The notes: generated by a model from the letters alone, not told the origin. DNA of 64,000 nucleotides from Kitasatospora sp. Root107 (GCF_001424875.1 NZ_LMCT01000067.1:1-64000), one strand, 5' to 3'; positions 42,256 to 51,799 are shown, counted from the stretch's first letter. Numbers and translations are program-made.

Positions 42256-44820
42256 TCAGCCCTGGTCGACCGCCTGCGCGCGCAGCGCGCGGGCCAGGTC
42301 GTCCCGGCACTCCAGCACCAGGCGGCGCAGCGCGGGAGCGGCGCCCTGGTGTCCCGCCAGCCAGGCGTCGGCGGCGGCCAGCGTCGCCTGGTCGGTCTGG
42401 AACCGCGGGAAGAAGCCGCCGACGATCCGCATCGCGATCTCGATCGAGCGCTGGGCCCAGACCGACTCGATCACCTCGAAGTAGGCGTCGGTGTACCCGG
42501 CGGTCAGCTCGCGCTGGCCAGGCTGGGCGAAGCCCGCGATCTGGGCCTCCACCAGTGCGTTCGGCAGCTCGTCGGAGTCCACCACGGAGGCCCAGGCGGT
42601 GGCCTTGGCGCCGGGGGTGGGCAGGGCGGCCAGACCGTGCGTCAGGTGCTGGCGCCCGCTCGCGGTGTTGTCCAGCTCCAGCTCGCCGCGCAGCTGCTCG
42701 GGGGTCGCCCGCCCGGCCGAGGCGAGGGACAGCCAGAGCTCCCAGCGCAGTTCCTGGTCCACCGCCAGACCGTCGATCCGGGCGGTGCCGGCCAGCAGGC
42801 CCTCGACCAGCTGGAGCTGCTCGGCCTCGTCGGCGGTCAGCGCCAGGAACCGGGCCCAGGCCAGCTGGTGGTCGCTGCCGGGTTCGGCGGCGCGCAGCTC
42901 GCGCAGCGCGCAGGCCGCCAACTGCCGTGCGCCCGCTGCCCGGTGGTCCGGCGCGGCGTACAGGTCGAGGGCGCTCTTGGCCTGCTGGTGCAGCGACTGC
43001 AGCACCCCGATGTCCGACTCGGGGCCGGCGAACCGGTCGACCAGGTCGAGGTAGTCCCGGGTGGGCATCAGCCCGTCCCGGGTCAGGTTCCACGCGGCGG
43101 ACCAGGCCAGCGCGCGGGACAGCGGGTCGGCGATCTCGCCGAGGCCCTCGCGCAGGGTCTCCAACGAGTGGTCGTCGAACCGGATCTTGCAGTACGTCAG
43201 GTCGTCGTCGTTCAGCAGCACCAGCGCCGGGCGCGGCTTGCCGGCCAGCTCGGGCACCACGGTGCGGGCGCCGTCCACGTCCAGCTCGACCCGCTCGGTG
43301 CGCACCAGCGCGCCGTCGGTGTCCCGCTCGTAGAAGCCGATCGCGATCCGGTGCGGGCGCAACGTGTCGCCGTCCTGGAGCACGGCCAGCTCGGTGATCC
43401 GGCCCTCGGCGTCCACGGTGAGCTGCGGGGTGAGCGAGTTGACCCCGGAGGTCTGCAGCCAGGCGGCGGCCCAGGAGGTGAGGTCCCGTCCGCTGGTCGC
43501 CTCCAGCGCGCCGAGCAGGTCGCCGAGCACGGTGTTGCCGAAGGCGTGCCGCTTGAAGTACTGCCGGGAGCCCTCGAAGAACGCCTCGGCGCCGACGTAC
43601 GCCACCAGCTGCTTGAGCACCGAGGCGCCCTTGGCGTAGGTGATGCCGTCGAAGTTGAGCTTGGCGTCCTCCAGGTCACGGATGTCGGCCGTGATCGGGT
43701 GGGTGGTGGGGAACTGGTCCTGCCGGTACGCCCAGGCCTTGCGCCGGTTGGCGAAGGTGATCCAGGCCGCCTTGTACTTGGTGCCCGCGCCGATCAGGGC
43801 GTACGAGCCCATGAAGTCGGCGAAGGACTCCTTCAGCCAGAGGTCGTCCCACCACCTCATGGTGACCAGGTCGCCGAACCACATGTGCGCCATCTCGTGC
43901 AGGATGACGTTGGCCCGGCCCTCGTACGCGGCCTCGGTGACCTTCGAGCGGAAGACGAACTCCTCCCGGAAGGTGACGCAGCCCGGGTTCTCCATCGCGC
44001 CGATGTTGTACTCCGGGACGAAGCACTGGTCGTACTTGCCGAACGGGTACGGGTAGTCGAAGGTGTCGTGGAAGAAGTCCAGGCCCTGCTTGGTGACGGT
44101 GAAGATCTCGTCCGCGTCGAAGTACTTCGACAGCGACTTGCGGCAGGTGGCCGCGAGCGGGATCTCCAGCGTCGAGCCGTCGGCCGACTCGCGGCTGTAG
44201 TGGTCGCGTTCGACGTGGTACGGGCCGGCCACCACGGCGGTCAGGTAGGTGGAGATCGGCTGGGTGGGGGCGAACTCCCAGACCCGGGCGCTGCCGTCCT
44301 CGGTGACCGTGGTGTGCACCGCGTTGGCGTACACGTCCCAGGCGGCCGGGGCGGTCACCGTGAAGGTGAACGGGGCCTTCAGGTCGGGCTGCTCGAAGTT
44401 GGCGAACACCCGCCGGGAGTCGGCCGGTTCGAAGTGCGTGTAGAGGTAGGTCTCGCCGTCCACCGGGTCGACGAAGCGGTGCAGGCCCTCGCCGGTCCGG
44501 CTGTAGGCACAGTCCGCCTCGACCACCAGCAGGTTCTGCTCGGCCAGGCCGGCCAGCGTTACCCGGGTGCCGTCGAAGACCTCGGCCGGGTCCAGGGAGC
44601 GGCCGTTCAGGGTCACCGCCCGCACCTTCGGGGCCAGCAGGTCGGCGAAGCTCGCCGCCCCGGCCTCGGCGGAGCGGAAGGCGATGGTGGTGGTCGACCG
44701 GAAGGTGGCGGCCGTCGGATCGACGGCCGAGGTCAGGTCGAGGTGGACGCGGTAGCTGTCCACCGAGAGGATGGCGGCCCGCTGCTGGGCTTCCTCGCGG
44801 CTCAGGTTCTTGCCCGGCAC
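42256..44820 (-). CDS. pepN: Aminopeptidase N (M1 family)
   Basis: This 854-residue cytoplasmic zinc metallopeptidase removes N-terminal residues from peptides. The exopeptidase motif IGAMENPG and the zinc site HEMAHMWFGD with the downstream Glu in WLKESFADF are intact. Domain order is the N-terminal beta saddle (1-200), the thermolysin-like domain (200-450) and the ERAP1-like C-terminal helices. The GTG at 44820 has GAGGAG upstream. Length is normal for actinobacterial PepN. Confidence 0.96.
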   Translation of the reverse strand: MPGKNLSREEAQQRAAILSVDSYRVHLDLTSAVDPTAATFRSTTTIAFRSAEAGAASFADLLAPKVRAVTLNGRSLDPAEVFDGTRVTLAGLAEQNLLVVEADCAYSRTGEGLHRFVDPVDGETYLYTHFEPADSRRVFANFEQPDLKAPFTFTVTAPAAWDVYANAVHTTVTEDGSARVWEFAPTQPISTYLTAVVAGPYHVERDHYSRESADGSTLEIPLAATCRKSLSKYFDADEIFTVTKQGLDFFHDTFDYPYPFGKYDQCFVPEYNIGAMENPGCVTFREEFVFRSKVTEAAYEGRANVILHEMAHMWFGDLVTMRWWDDLWLKESFADFMGSYALIGAGTKYKAAWITFANRRKAWAYRQDQFPTTHPITADIRDLEDAKLNFDGITYAKGASVLKQLVAYVGAEAFFEGSRQYFKRHAFGNTVLGDLLGALEATSGRDLTSWAAAWLQTSGVNSLTPQLTVDAEGRITELAVLQDGDTLRPHRIAIGFYERDTDGALVRTERVELDVDGARTVVPELAGKPRPALVLLNDDDLTYCKIRFDDHSLETLREGLGEIADPLSRALAWSAAWNLTRDGLMPTRDYLDLVDRFAGPESDIGVLQSLHQQAKSALDLYAAPDHRAAGARQLAACALRELRAAEPGSDHQLAWARFLALTADEAEQLQLVEGLLAGTARIDGLAVDQELRWELWLSLASAGRATPEQLRGELELDNTASGRQHLTHGLAALPTPGAKATAWASVVDSDELPNALVEAQIAGFAQPGQRELTAGYTDAYFEVIESVWAQRSIEIAMRIVGGFFPRFQTDQATLAAADAWLAGHQGAAPALRRLVLECRDDLARALRAQAVDQG

Positions 44821-44921
44821 GGTGGTTTACTCCTCTGTCCGGCTCGCACGGTCTCTGTCGGGAGGTCGTCCCAGGCGCATCCTTTCACGGGGGCCGCGTG
44901 GTGCCATTGCACAGGTCCGAC

Positions 44922-44947
44922 GGAATCAGCGGCGGCCGGCCGCTGTT
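44922..44947 (+). promoter_or_regulatory. SigR-type (thiol oxidative stress) promoter
   Basis: GGAAT (44922-44926), exactly 18 bases, then GTT (44945-44947) is the S. coelicolor SigR / M. tuberculosis SigH consensus. It lies 43 bases before the DsbA-family gene start. The spacer is a GGCCGGCC-rich palindromic run. Confidence 0.75.
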
Positions 44948-44989
44948 GCTGACCCGTGGAACCGCCCGTACCGAGCGAAGGACGCGTCA

Positions 44990-45625
44990 GTGACGACCGC
45001 AGACTCCAAGAAGATCGCCGACTTCTGGTTCGACCCGACCTGCCCGTGGGCGTGGATGACGTCCCGTTGGATGCTGGAGGTGGAGCAGCTCCGCCCGGTG
45101 CAGACCCGCTGGCACGTGATGAGCCTGTCGGTGCTGAACGAGCACCGCGAGGACCTGCCGCAGCAGTACAAGGACTTCGTCGCCAAGGGCTGGGGCCCGG
45201 TCCGGGTGCTGATCGCCGCCGCCCAGGCGCACGGTGACAAGGTGCTCGGCCCGCTCTACACCGAGCTCGGCACCCGCTTCCACAACCAGGGCCTGCCCAA
45301 CGAGCGCGCCACCATCGAGGCCGCCCTGCTCGCGGCCGGCCTGCCGGTCGAGCTGGCCGACGCCGCCGACTCCACCGAGTACGACGAGGCGCTGCGTGCC
45401 TCGCACGCCGAGGGCATCGGCCTGGTCGGCGAGGACGTCGGCACCCCGGTGATCGCGGTGGACGGCCCGGACGGCGGCCGGGTCGCCTTCTTCGGCCCGG
45501 TGGTCACCCCGACCCCGCGCGGCGAGGCCGCCGCCCGGCTGTGGGACGGCACCCTGCTGGTGGCCGGTACCCCCGGCTTCTACGAGATCAAGCGCACCCG
45601 CACCGCAGGCCCGTCCTTCGAGTGA
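44990..45625 (+). CDS. DsbA-fold mycothiol-dependent oxidoreductase, Rv2466c-like
   Basis: This 211-residue thioredoxin-fold protein with helical insertion closely follows M. tuberculosis Rv2466c: ADFWFDPTCPWAWMTSRWML, FHNQG, VGEDVGTP and FFGPVVTPTPRGE. Rv2466c has an active-site CPWC; here it is C18-P-W-A21, so the resolving Cys is gone and a one-Cys mycothiol mechanism is expected. Rv2466c is a SigH-dependent nitroreductase, and the SigR-type promoter upstream agrees. GAAGGAC precedes the GTG start. It is divergent from pepN. Confidence 0.85.
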   Translation: MTTADSKKIADFWFDPTCPWAWMTSRWMLEVEQLRPVQTRWHVMSLSVLNEHREDLPQQYKDFVAKGWGPVRVLIAAAQAHGDKVLGPLYTELGTRFHNQGLPNERATIEAALLAAGLPVELADAADSTEYDEALRASHAEGIGLVGEDVGTPVIAVDGPDGGRVAFFGPVVTPTPRGEAAARLWDGTLLVAGTPGFYEIKRTRTAGPSFE

Positions 45626-45632
45626 CGGCACA

Positions 45633-45671
45633 CCGAGGGGCCCGTACACGCATCGTGTACGGGCCCCTCGG
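45633..45671. terminator. Bidirectional terminator
   Basis: A perfect 17-bp stem CCGAGGGGCCCGTACAC / GTGTACGGGCCCCTCGG has a five-base loop. It lies between the DsbA-family gene and the convergent permease. Confidence 0.88.
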
Positions 45672-45679
45672 CATGTGGT

Positions 45680-47083
45680 TCAGGCGGTCCGGCGTTGCTT
45701 CCAGTAACCCGCCGCGGCCAGCGCGGCGACCAGCACCCCGGCGGCGTAGAGCTGGTCGCGGTTGCCCTCGGTGGTGGTCATCAGGGCCAGGATGCCGACG
45801 TTCGCGACCAGCGCGGCCCAGGTCAGGTACGGGTAGCCCCACATCCGGACGGTGAGCAGCTCGGGCGACTCGCGCTCCAGCCGGCGGCGCATCCGGAGCT
45901 GGGCGACGCAGATGAAGATCCAGACCACCAGGATCGCCACACCGGTGGTGTTCATCAGCCAGGTGAACACCGTGTCCGGCCAGACCTTGCCCGCCAGCAC
46001 CGCGCCGAAGCCGAAGGCGCAGGAGACCAGCACGGCCAGGCGCGGCACGCCGCCGCTGACCTTGGCCAGCACCCTCGGCCCCTCGCCCCGGCCGACCAGC
46101 GAGTAGGCCATCCGCGAGGCGCCGTAGATGTTGGCGTTCATCGCGGACAGCAGCGCGATCAGCACCACGGCTTGCATGATGGCGCCCGCGCCGGGGACGT
46201 CCAGGTGCCGAAGCACCGTCACATACGGGCCCTCCGAGGCGACCTGCGGGTCGTTCCAGGGGACCAGGGTGACCACCAGCGCCATCGAGCCGATGTAGAA
46301 GACGGCGATCCGCCAGACCGCGGTGCGCACCGCGTTCGCCACGTTGCGCTGGGGGTTGTCCGACTCGGCGGCGGCGATGGTCACCGTCTCCAGGCCGCCG
46401 TACGCGAAGACGGAGGCCAGCAGCCCGACGATCAGGCCGTCCATCCCGTTCGGCAGAAAGCCGCCGTGACCGGTGAGGTTGGCGGTGCCGGGCGCCCCGT
46501 CGCCCAGGACGCCGGCCACACCGAGCACGCCGAGGGCCAGGAAGGCCACGATCGCGGTGATCTTGACGGCGGCGAACCAGAACTCGAACTCGCCGAAGTT
46601 CTTCACGCCGGTGAGGTTGCTGGCGCAGAAGAACGCCATGAAGACGGCGACCCAGGCCCAGCCGGGTACGTCCGGGATCCAGCCGTTCATGATCGTCCCG
46701 GCGGCGGTCGCCTCGGCCGCGACGCCGCAGCAGAGCATCACCCAGAACATCCAGCCCGCCGTCACCCCGGCCCAGGGCCCGATCTCCCGCTCGGCGTGTA
46801 CCGAGAAGGAGCCGGAGGACGGCCGGGCGGCGGACATCTCGCCGAGCATCCGCATCACCAGCATGACCAGCAGGCCGGAGAGCGTGAACGCCAGGATGAT
46901 GGCCGGGCCCGCGGCGGCGATGCCCTTGCCCGTGCCGACGAAGAGACCGGCACCGATCACGCCGCCGAGCGCGATCATCGACAGGTGACGCTGCTTCAGG
47001 CCGTGGGACAGCTGCCCGGACGGGGCAGGCCCGGCCGACTGCTCGGTCTGCTCCAGCGTCGGCTGGGGAGTGGGGGACGTCAT
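45680..47083 (-). CDS. Amino-acid permease (APC superfamily, GabP/AnsP-like)
   Basis: This 467-residue protein has a hydrophilic N-terminus (about 30 residues), then LSHGLKQRHLSMIALGGVIGAGLF, the conserved first helix of AAT-family permeases, and about 12 helices. Other family marks are GEMSAARPSSGSFSVHAE and FAYGGLETVTIAAAES. Substrate (GABA, Asn, aromatic or basic amino acid) cannot be assigned. ATG 47083 is chosen over an in-frame upstream ATG (47128) because the extra 15 residues lack family support. Confidence 0.88.
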   Translation of the reverse strand: MTSPTPQPTLEQTEQSAGPAPSGQLSHGLKQRHLSMIALGGVIGAGLFVGTGKGIAAAGPAIILAFTLSGLLVMLVMRMLGEMSAARPSSGSFSVHAEREIGPWAGVTAGWMFWVMLCCGVAAEATAAGTIMNGWIPDVPGWAWVAVFMAFFCASNLTGVKNFGEFEFWFAAVKITAIVAFLALGVLGVAGVLGDGAPGTANLTGHGGFLPNGMDGLIVGLLASVFAYGGLETVTIAAAESDNPQRNVANAVRTAVWRIAVFYIGSMALVVTLVPWNDPQVASEGPYVTVLRHLDVPGAGAIMQAVVLIALLSAMNANIYGASRMAYSLVGRGEGPRVLAKVSGGVPRLAVLVSCAFGFGAVLAGKVWPDTVFTWLMNTTGVAILVVWIFICVAQLRMRRRLERESPELLTVRMWGYPYLTWAALVANVGILALMTTTEGNRDQLYAAGVLVAALAAAGYWKQRRTA

Positions 47084-47351
47084 CAGGCGGGTCCAGACTC
47101 TGTACGGATAGCGGGAGGACCCGTTCACTATTCGGTACGAACGGTGGGCATGCCAATATCCAGGCCCCGACGACCGCCATCCGGACGGTTATCTGACGGA
47201 AAGTGATCGCTTCCTCACCCGTACTGGCTGGAACAGGTCGGACACGACAAGTCGGTGCACCGCCTGTTGGCCGGATCCGATGCCCTCACCGGCCCGGGCG
47301 ACGACGTAGGTTCACAAGTGATCACCCAACGAGTCGTCAGGAGACCCGCCC

Positions 47352-47951
47352 ATGGCCACCGCCACGTCCGCCGCCACCACCCCGGTCCTCGCCGACCTGC
47401 TCCCGCAGGCCGGCTCCCGGTTCGGCGTCCAGGCCCGCGAACTGGCCCTGGTCGCCGGGGGAGCGGCGGTCACCGGTCTGGCCGCCCAGCTCTCGGTGCC
47501 CGTACTCGGCTCGCCCGTCCCGGTCACCGGTCAGACCTTCGCCGCCCTGCTGGTCGGCACCGCGCTCGGCACCCGGCGCGGCGTCGCCGCCCTCAGCCTC
47601 TACCTGCTGGCCGGGATGGCGGGCCTGCCCTGGTTCGCCGGCGGCAGCTCCGGCTTCGCGATGCCCAGCCTCGGCTACGTGGTCGGCTTCGTGCTGGCGG
47701 CCGGCCTGGTCGGCGCGCTGGCCCGGCGCGGCGCGGACCGCAGCCCGCTGCGGACGGCCGGCGCGATGCTGCTCGGCACCCTGGTCATCTACGCCGTCGG
47801 TGTCCCGTACCTGGCCGCCTCGCTGCACGTGCCGCTGGCCCGCGCGGCCGAACTGGGGCTCTACCCCTACCTGGTGGGCGACGCGCTGAAGCTGGTGCTG
47901 GCGATGGGCGCGCTGCCGCTGGCCTGGAAGCTGGTCCGGCGCGCCTCCTGA
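47352..47951 (+). CDS. bioY: Biotin transporter BioY
   Basis: This 199-residue S-component has about six helices. Family motifs are PVLGSPVPVTGQTFAALLVG and GLPWFAGGSSGFAMPSLGYV, the biotin-binding region. It works with a shared ECF module or alone; no EcfA/EcfT genes are adjacent. Upstream, TAGGTT (47307) and a TCACAAGTGA palindrome (47312-47321) may form promoter and operator. CAGGAGA precedes the ATG by about nine bases. Confidence 0.92.
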   Translation: MATATSAATTPVLADLLPQAGSRFGVQARELALVAGGAAVTGLAAQLSVPVLGSPVPVTGQTFAALLVGTALGTRRGVAALSLYLLAGMAGLPWFAGGSSGFAMPSLGYVVGFVLAAGLVGALARRGADRSPLRTAGAMLLGTLVIYAVGVPYLAASLHVPLARAAELGLYPYLVGDALKLVLAMGALPLAWKLVRRAS

Positions 47952-48002
47952 TCCGACCTGCCGACGGCGGTCCCGGGGACCCGCGCGTGCCACAATCTGC
48001 GC

Positions 48003-48488
48003 ATGCGCGTGTACCTGGGTTCCGACCATGCCGGATATGACCTCAAGAACCACCTCGTCCAGTGGCTGAAGGAGAACGGCCATGAGCCGGTCGACTGTGG
48101 CCCGCACATCTACGACGCGGTGGACGACTACCCGCCGTTCTGCCTCCGGGCGGCCGAGCGCACCGCCGCGGACCCGGAGTCGCTGGGCGTCGTGATCGGC
48201 GGGTCCGGCAACGGCGAGGCGATCGCCGCCAACAAGGTCAAGGGCGTCCGGGCGGCGCTGGCCTGGAGCGAGCAGACCGCCTCGCTCGGCCGCGAGCACA
48301 ACAACGCCAACGTGATCAGCGTCGGCGGTCGGATGCACACCGAGGCCGAGGCCACCCGCTTCGTCGAGATCTTCCTCAACACCCCGTACAGCGGCGAGGA
48401 GCGGCACACCCGCCGGATCGAGATGCTCTCCGAGTACGAGACCACCGGCGAGCTCCCCCCGATCCCCGCCCACCACCCGCAGGTCTGA
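48003..48488 (+). CDS. rpiB: Ribose-5-phosphate isomerase B
   Basis: This 161-residue sugar isomerase interconverts ribose-5-P and ribulose-5-P. The N-terminal phosphate site is YLGSDHAGYDLK, and VIGGSGNGEAIAANKVKGVR includes the place where E. coli RpiB has its catalytic Cys. Here the stretch is GGSGNG, as in mycobacterial enzymes that use a Glu instead. CACAAT (47991-47996) lies six bases before the ATG, suggesting a leaderless mRNA. Confidence 0.94.
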   Translation: MRVYLGSDHAGYDLKNHLVQWLKENGHEPVDCGPHIYDAVDDYPPFCLRAAERTAADPESLGVVIGGSGNGEAIAANKVKGVRAALAWSEQTASLGREHNNANVISVGGRMHTEAEATRFVEIFLNTPYSGEERHTRRIEMLSEYETTGELPPIPAHHPQV

Positions 48489-48503
48489 CCTTCCCGACCC
48501 TCC

Positions 48504-48543
48504 GGGGCCCGGGGGTGTGCGCCGAGCACGCGCCCCGGGCCCC
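48504..48543. terminator. Terminator after rpiB
   Basis: GGGGCCCGGGG (48504-48514) pairs with CCCCGGGCCCC (48533-48543). The loop holds a smaller GTGC/GCAC stem. It lies between convergent rpiB and the acetyltransferase gene. Confidence 0.6.
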
Positions 48544-48560
48544 GTCGGCTTGACGGGCGG

Positions 48561-49841
48561 TCAGAAGCCGTGCGGCAGCCACGGGGCGAGGTCCGAGGCG
48601 AAGGCCCGGTCGGCCTCGGCCAGCGCACCGTCGCCCAGCTCCCGCACCAGCCCGGCCCGGCCGAGTGCCGCGAGCCTGACCCCGCCGAGGTAGGCCGCCC
48701 CCAACTCCCTTACGTCCAGCGCGATCCCGGCCGGGTCCTCGGTACGGACGCAGCTCGCCGCCTTGCCCGGCCCGGCACTGCGCAGCCGCCAGCGTCCGGC
48801 GTTCCACGGACAGAAGCGGTCGGTCACCTCCAGCACCACGTCCAGCGCCGTCGCGTACTCGCGCAGCTCCAGCGCCTCGCCGAGCCTGACCAGCCGGACG
48901 TGCAGCGCGTCGCCCAGCCGGGGCTCCAGCCGACGGGGGTCGTCGACCAGGTGCAGCACCGGGTCGTCCACCGGGCGGTTGGCGACGGTCACCCGGTCGA
49001 CCAGGTCCAGACTCAGCAGGTAGTCCCAGAGCGCCGCGTACACCCCGGGGGTCAGCGCCTCGACGTCCCGGACCCGGACGGTGCCGTCCGGGATGTCCTC
49101 GGTGCCCCAGGCGACCGAGGCCGAGTACCGGGCGTAGCCGAGCAGCCGGCCGCTCTCCCGGTCCTCGGCGAGGACGCACTGCTGCGGGGAGGCGCCGTCC
49201 CGTCCGGCGGGCGGGTCGAGCAGCGGAAGCCGCTCCCAGCCGGGGCGGCGCTCCAGCATCCCCGGCCGCCCGGGCACCAGCCGGGCGTACAGCTCCTCGC
49301 AGGCCGGGCCGCTCCCGGCCGGGTCGGCCAGCCGGAGCCGGACGCCGCGATCCACCGGCGCCTGCACCCTGACCTTGCGGGTCGGTACGGTCAGCGCCAT
49401 CCGCCAGCTGCCGAGTCCGTACCCGAACCGGCCGTAGATGCCGGACTCCGAGGCGGTCAGCACCGCGAGTGCCTCGCCACCATCCCGGAGCCCGGTCAGT
49501 TGACGGCGCATCAGCCCGGTGAGGATGCCGCGCCGCCGGTGGGTCGGCAGCACGCCGACCATGGTGACCGCCGCGACCGGGACCACCGCGCCGCCCGGCA
49601 CGGTCATCCGCAGCGAGAACGCCCCGGCGCAGGCCACCGGGTCGGTACCGTCCCAGACGCCCAGCGAGCGGTCCGGCTCGGTCAGTTCGCGCCAGAGCGC
49701 GCGCTCCTCGGGATGCTCCTCCTGGCCGCCGAAGGCGACCTCCAGGGTCCGGTACCAGCCGTCCCATTCCTCGTCCGTCAGGGTACGTACCGTCAGGTCG
49801 TCAACGGTCGGGCGGTCAAATGTCTCGGTATCAGCGGTCAT
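48561..49841 (-). CDS. Eis-like GNAT N-acetyltransferase
   Basis: This 426-residue protein has the three-part Eis layout. An N-terminal GNAT domain (1-150) has the acetyl-CoA loop VLPTHRRRGILTGLMRRQL. A second degenerate GNAT domain follows, then a C-terminal SCP2-like domain ending APWLPHGF, whose terminal carboxylate is catalytic in Eis. Mycobacterial Eis acetylates aminoglycosides and other amines; the Streptomyces substrate is unknown. ATG 49841 is preferred; an in-frame ATG at 49868 adds nine residues. Confidence 0.85.
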   Translation of the reverse strand: MTADTETFDRPTVDDLTVRTLTDEEWDGWYRTLEVAFGGQEEHPEERALWRELTEPDRSLGVWDGTDPVACAGAFSLRMTVPGGAVVPVAAVTMVGVLPTHRRRGILTGLMRRQLTGLRDGGEALAVLTASESGIYGRFGYGLGSWRMALTVPTRKVRVQAPVDRGVRLRLADPAGSGPACEELYARLVPGRPGMLERRPGWERLPLLDPPAGRDGASPQQCVLAEDRESGRLLGYARYSASVAWGTEDIPDGTVRVRDVEALTPGVYAALWDYLLSLDLVDRVTVANRPVDDPVLHLVDDPRRLEPRLGDALHVRLVRLGEALELREYATALDVVLEVTDRFCPWNAGRWRLRSAGPGKAASCVRTEDPAGIALDVRELGAAYLGGVRLAALGRAGLVRELGDGALAEADRAFASDLAPWLPHGF

Positions 49842-50024
49842 ATGCCAACAGCTATCACCGAGTTGCATCGTGCGCGACCGGCTTTCGGCGGCTTGACCTC
49901 CCGGGTTCCAGCGGCGGGTGGGCGGCTCCGGCGGCCGAAATCCGTTGAACCAGAGCGGAACGGTGCGCCCGGCGGCGCCCCAACCGTCGACGGCGGGCTC
50001 CGCCGGTGGATAAGGTCATAGCCC

Positions 50025-51260
50025 ATGGCTGGCAGCACGCCGGGCTTCACGCCCCGGCCGACTGAGACGGGCCCGGTCGCACAGGCGGCCGACACCCCGT
50101 GGACGGCCCGGTTGCGCAGCAGGCTCTACCGGGTCCGCCGAGTGCTGCGCCGGACCGGGGTGGACTACTTCCGCGGCGACGCCTCCGACTGGCTCGCCTT
50201 CGCGGTGCTGTTCGCGGCCGTCCCACTGCTGGTGGTGCTCAACATCCTGATCCCGGCCTGGGCCCCGCCCACCGCGCTGGTACTGCCGATCCTGGCCGGG
50301 GCGCTGCTGCTGCGCCCGGGCACCCTGGTGGTGCTCTACGCGGCCGCCGCGCTCGGGCTCTCGGTCGAGTCGCTGATCCACACCGGCGAGCGGGTGGCCA
50401 GCGACCGCCCCGACATGTACGTCTTCGGTGTCACCCCCGGCGCCGCCCTGGTGGTCGGCGCGGTCGGGGTGGCCGGGCTGCTGCTGGCCCAGTTCCGCAG
50501 CCGGGTCGGCGTGCCCTGGCGGGGCGGCGGCTCGATGCTGTTCGACCTGCGCGAGCGGCTGCGGGTGCAGAGCCGGGTGCCCGCGCTGCCCGAGGGCTGG
50601 TCCGCCGACATGGCGCTCCGCCCGGCCGGCGGCCAGTCCTTCTCCGGCGACTTCGTGGTGGCCACCAGGACCGGTCCCGGCCGGCGGACCCTGGAGGTGG
50701 TGCTCGCCGACGTCTCGGGCAAGGGCATGGACGCGGGTTCCCGGGCCCTGCTGCTCTCCGGCGCGTTCGGCGGGCTGCTCGGCTCGCTGCCGGCCCATCA
50801 GTTCCTGCCCGCCGCCAACGGCTACCTGCTCCGCCAGGACTGGGACGAGGGCTTCGCGACCGCCGTGCACCTGGTGCTGGACCTGGAGACCGGCGAGTAC
50901 GAGCTGCTGTCGGCCGGGCACCTGCCCGGGATGCAGCGGCACGCGGGCAGCGGTCGATGGGAGGTCAAGGAGTCCGTCGAGGGCGCGCTGCTCGGGGTCT
51001 ACGACGGCGCGGTGTTCGAGGCGGTGCGCGGCCGGCTGGACCAGGGCGACGTGCTGATGCTCTGCACCGACGGCATGGTGGAGATCCCCGGCCGCGACCT
51101 GACCGAGGGGATGGACCGGCTGATGGGAGAGGCCGACCGGTTGGTCGGCGGCGCCCCGTTCTCCCAACACGGCGGCCGGGGCTCGGCGGTGAAGCTGATC
51201 GAGTCGGTGGCCAAGGACGTCAACGACGACCGGGCGGTCCTGCTGCTCTGGCGCGGGTGA
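50025..51260 (+). CDS. Membrane-anchored PP2C/SpoIIE-type serine phosphatase
   Basis: In this 411-residue protein, three to five helices (about 55-165: WLAFAVLFAAVPLLVVLNIL, LILAGALLLRPG-like, GVTPGAALVVGAVGVAGLLL) anchor a cytoplasmic SpoIIE domain (about 195-411). Metal-binding residues are in SGDFVVA, VVLADVSGKGMDAG, LLSAGHLPG, CTDGMVEIPGR and NDDRAVLLL. It probably dephosphorylates an anti-sigma-factor antagonist; none is adjacent, and no kinase or PAS domain is fused. TAAGGT (50011-50016) ends eight bases before the ATG. Confidence 0.9.
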   Translation: MAGSTPGFTPRPTETGPVAQAADTPWTARLRSRLYRVRRVLRRTGVDYFRGDASDWLAFAVLFAAVPLLVVLNILIPAWAPPTALVLPILAGALLLRPGTLVVLYAAAALGLSVESLIHTGERVASDRPDMYVFGVTPGAALVVGAVGVAGLLLAQFRSRVGVPWRGGGSMLFDLRERLRVQSRVPALPEGWSADMALRPAGGQSFSGDFVVATRTGPGRRTLEVVLADVSGKGMDAGSRALLLSGAFGGLLGSLPAHQFLPAANGYLLRQDWDEGFATAVHLVLDLETGEYELLSAGHLPGMQRHAGSGRWEVKESVEGALLGVYDGAVFEAVRGRLDQGDVLMLCTDGMVEIPGRDLTEGMDRLMGEADRLVGGAPFSQHGGRGSAVKLIESVAKDVNDDRAVLLLWRG

Positions 51261-51604
51261 CCGACCGATGGCCGAACTGTGTCAAGTCGGTGCACCGGTC
51301 TTCGGCCATTCCTGACGGCGGCCCGGCGGAGTGGATCTAGGTCCGGCCTCACCAGCACGGGAACCCTCAACTTCCGCTTCGGGGTACCCGTTCGACGCCC
51401 CGTCAGGTCGGCTGGGCTATCGTCTCGGTCGGCGGAAATTCGTCTCACATCGCAGGATCTTCGCGGCTGCGTTCCGGCAAGTCCTTTACGCAGTCGGCAC
51501 GAACGACCACACTGAGTTCGGGTGGGACGGTCGGTTCTCGGGGGGTCTCGGGGGATTGGGCCCGCCACGAAGCTCGCTACGAAAGAATGAGGAAGTGAGT
51601 CCTG
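51261..51604. other. Gene-free stretch
   Basis: 344 bases. Third-position bias is lost. GGCTATCGT near 51415 could be a -10 element for the small membrane gene, and GAGGAAGTGAG just before 51605 includes its ribosome-binding site. I see no further structure. Confidence 0.5.
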
Positions 51605-51799
51605 GTGGCCTTCTCCGTCTCAGCGCTGGTCCTGTTCGGGATCATCGTGGTCATCTTCATCCGCAACAAGCAGCTGAAGACCAGTCATGCGGTCATGGCC
51701 GCGCTCTTCGGCTTCATGCTGAGCCAGTCCACGGCGGCCAAGCCGATCCAGGACTTCCTCACCCAGCTCGCGCAGACCATCTCCTCGGTCGCCAGCTGA
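51605..51799 (+). CDS. Small single-span membrane protein
   Basis: This 64-residue protein starts GTG. One membrane helix (FSVSALVLFGIIVVIFI) is followed by a basic loop (RNKQLKTSH), a second hydrophobic stretch (VMAALFGFML) and a helical tail (PIQDFLTQLAQTISS). A GAGGAAGTG site lies 10-15 bases upstream. Similar short proteins are common in Streptomyces genomes; function unknown. Confidence 0.6.
   Translation: MAFSVSALVLFGIIVVIFIRNKQLKTSHAVMAALFGFMLSQSTAAKPIQDFLTQLAQTISSVAS

Noticed and set aside
42250-44952. 900-codon plus-strand frame across pepN
   Set aside because: Antisense to an intact M1 aminopeptidase.
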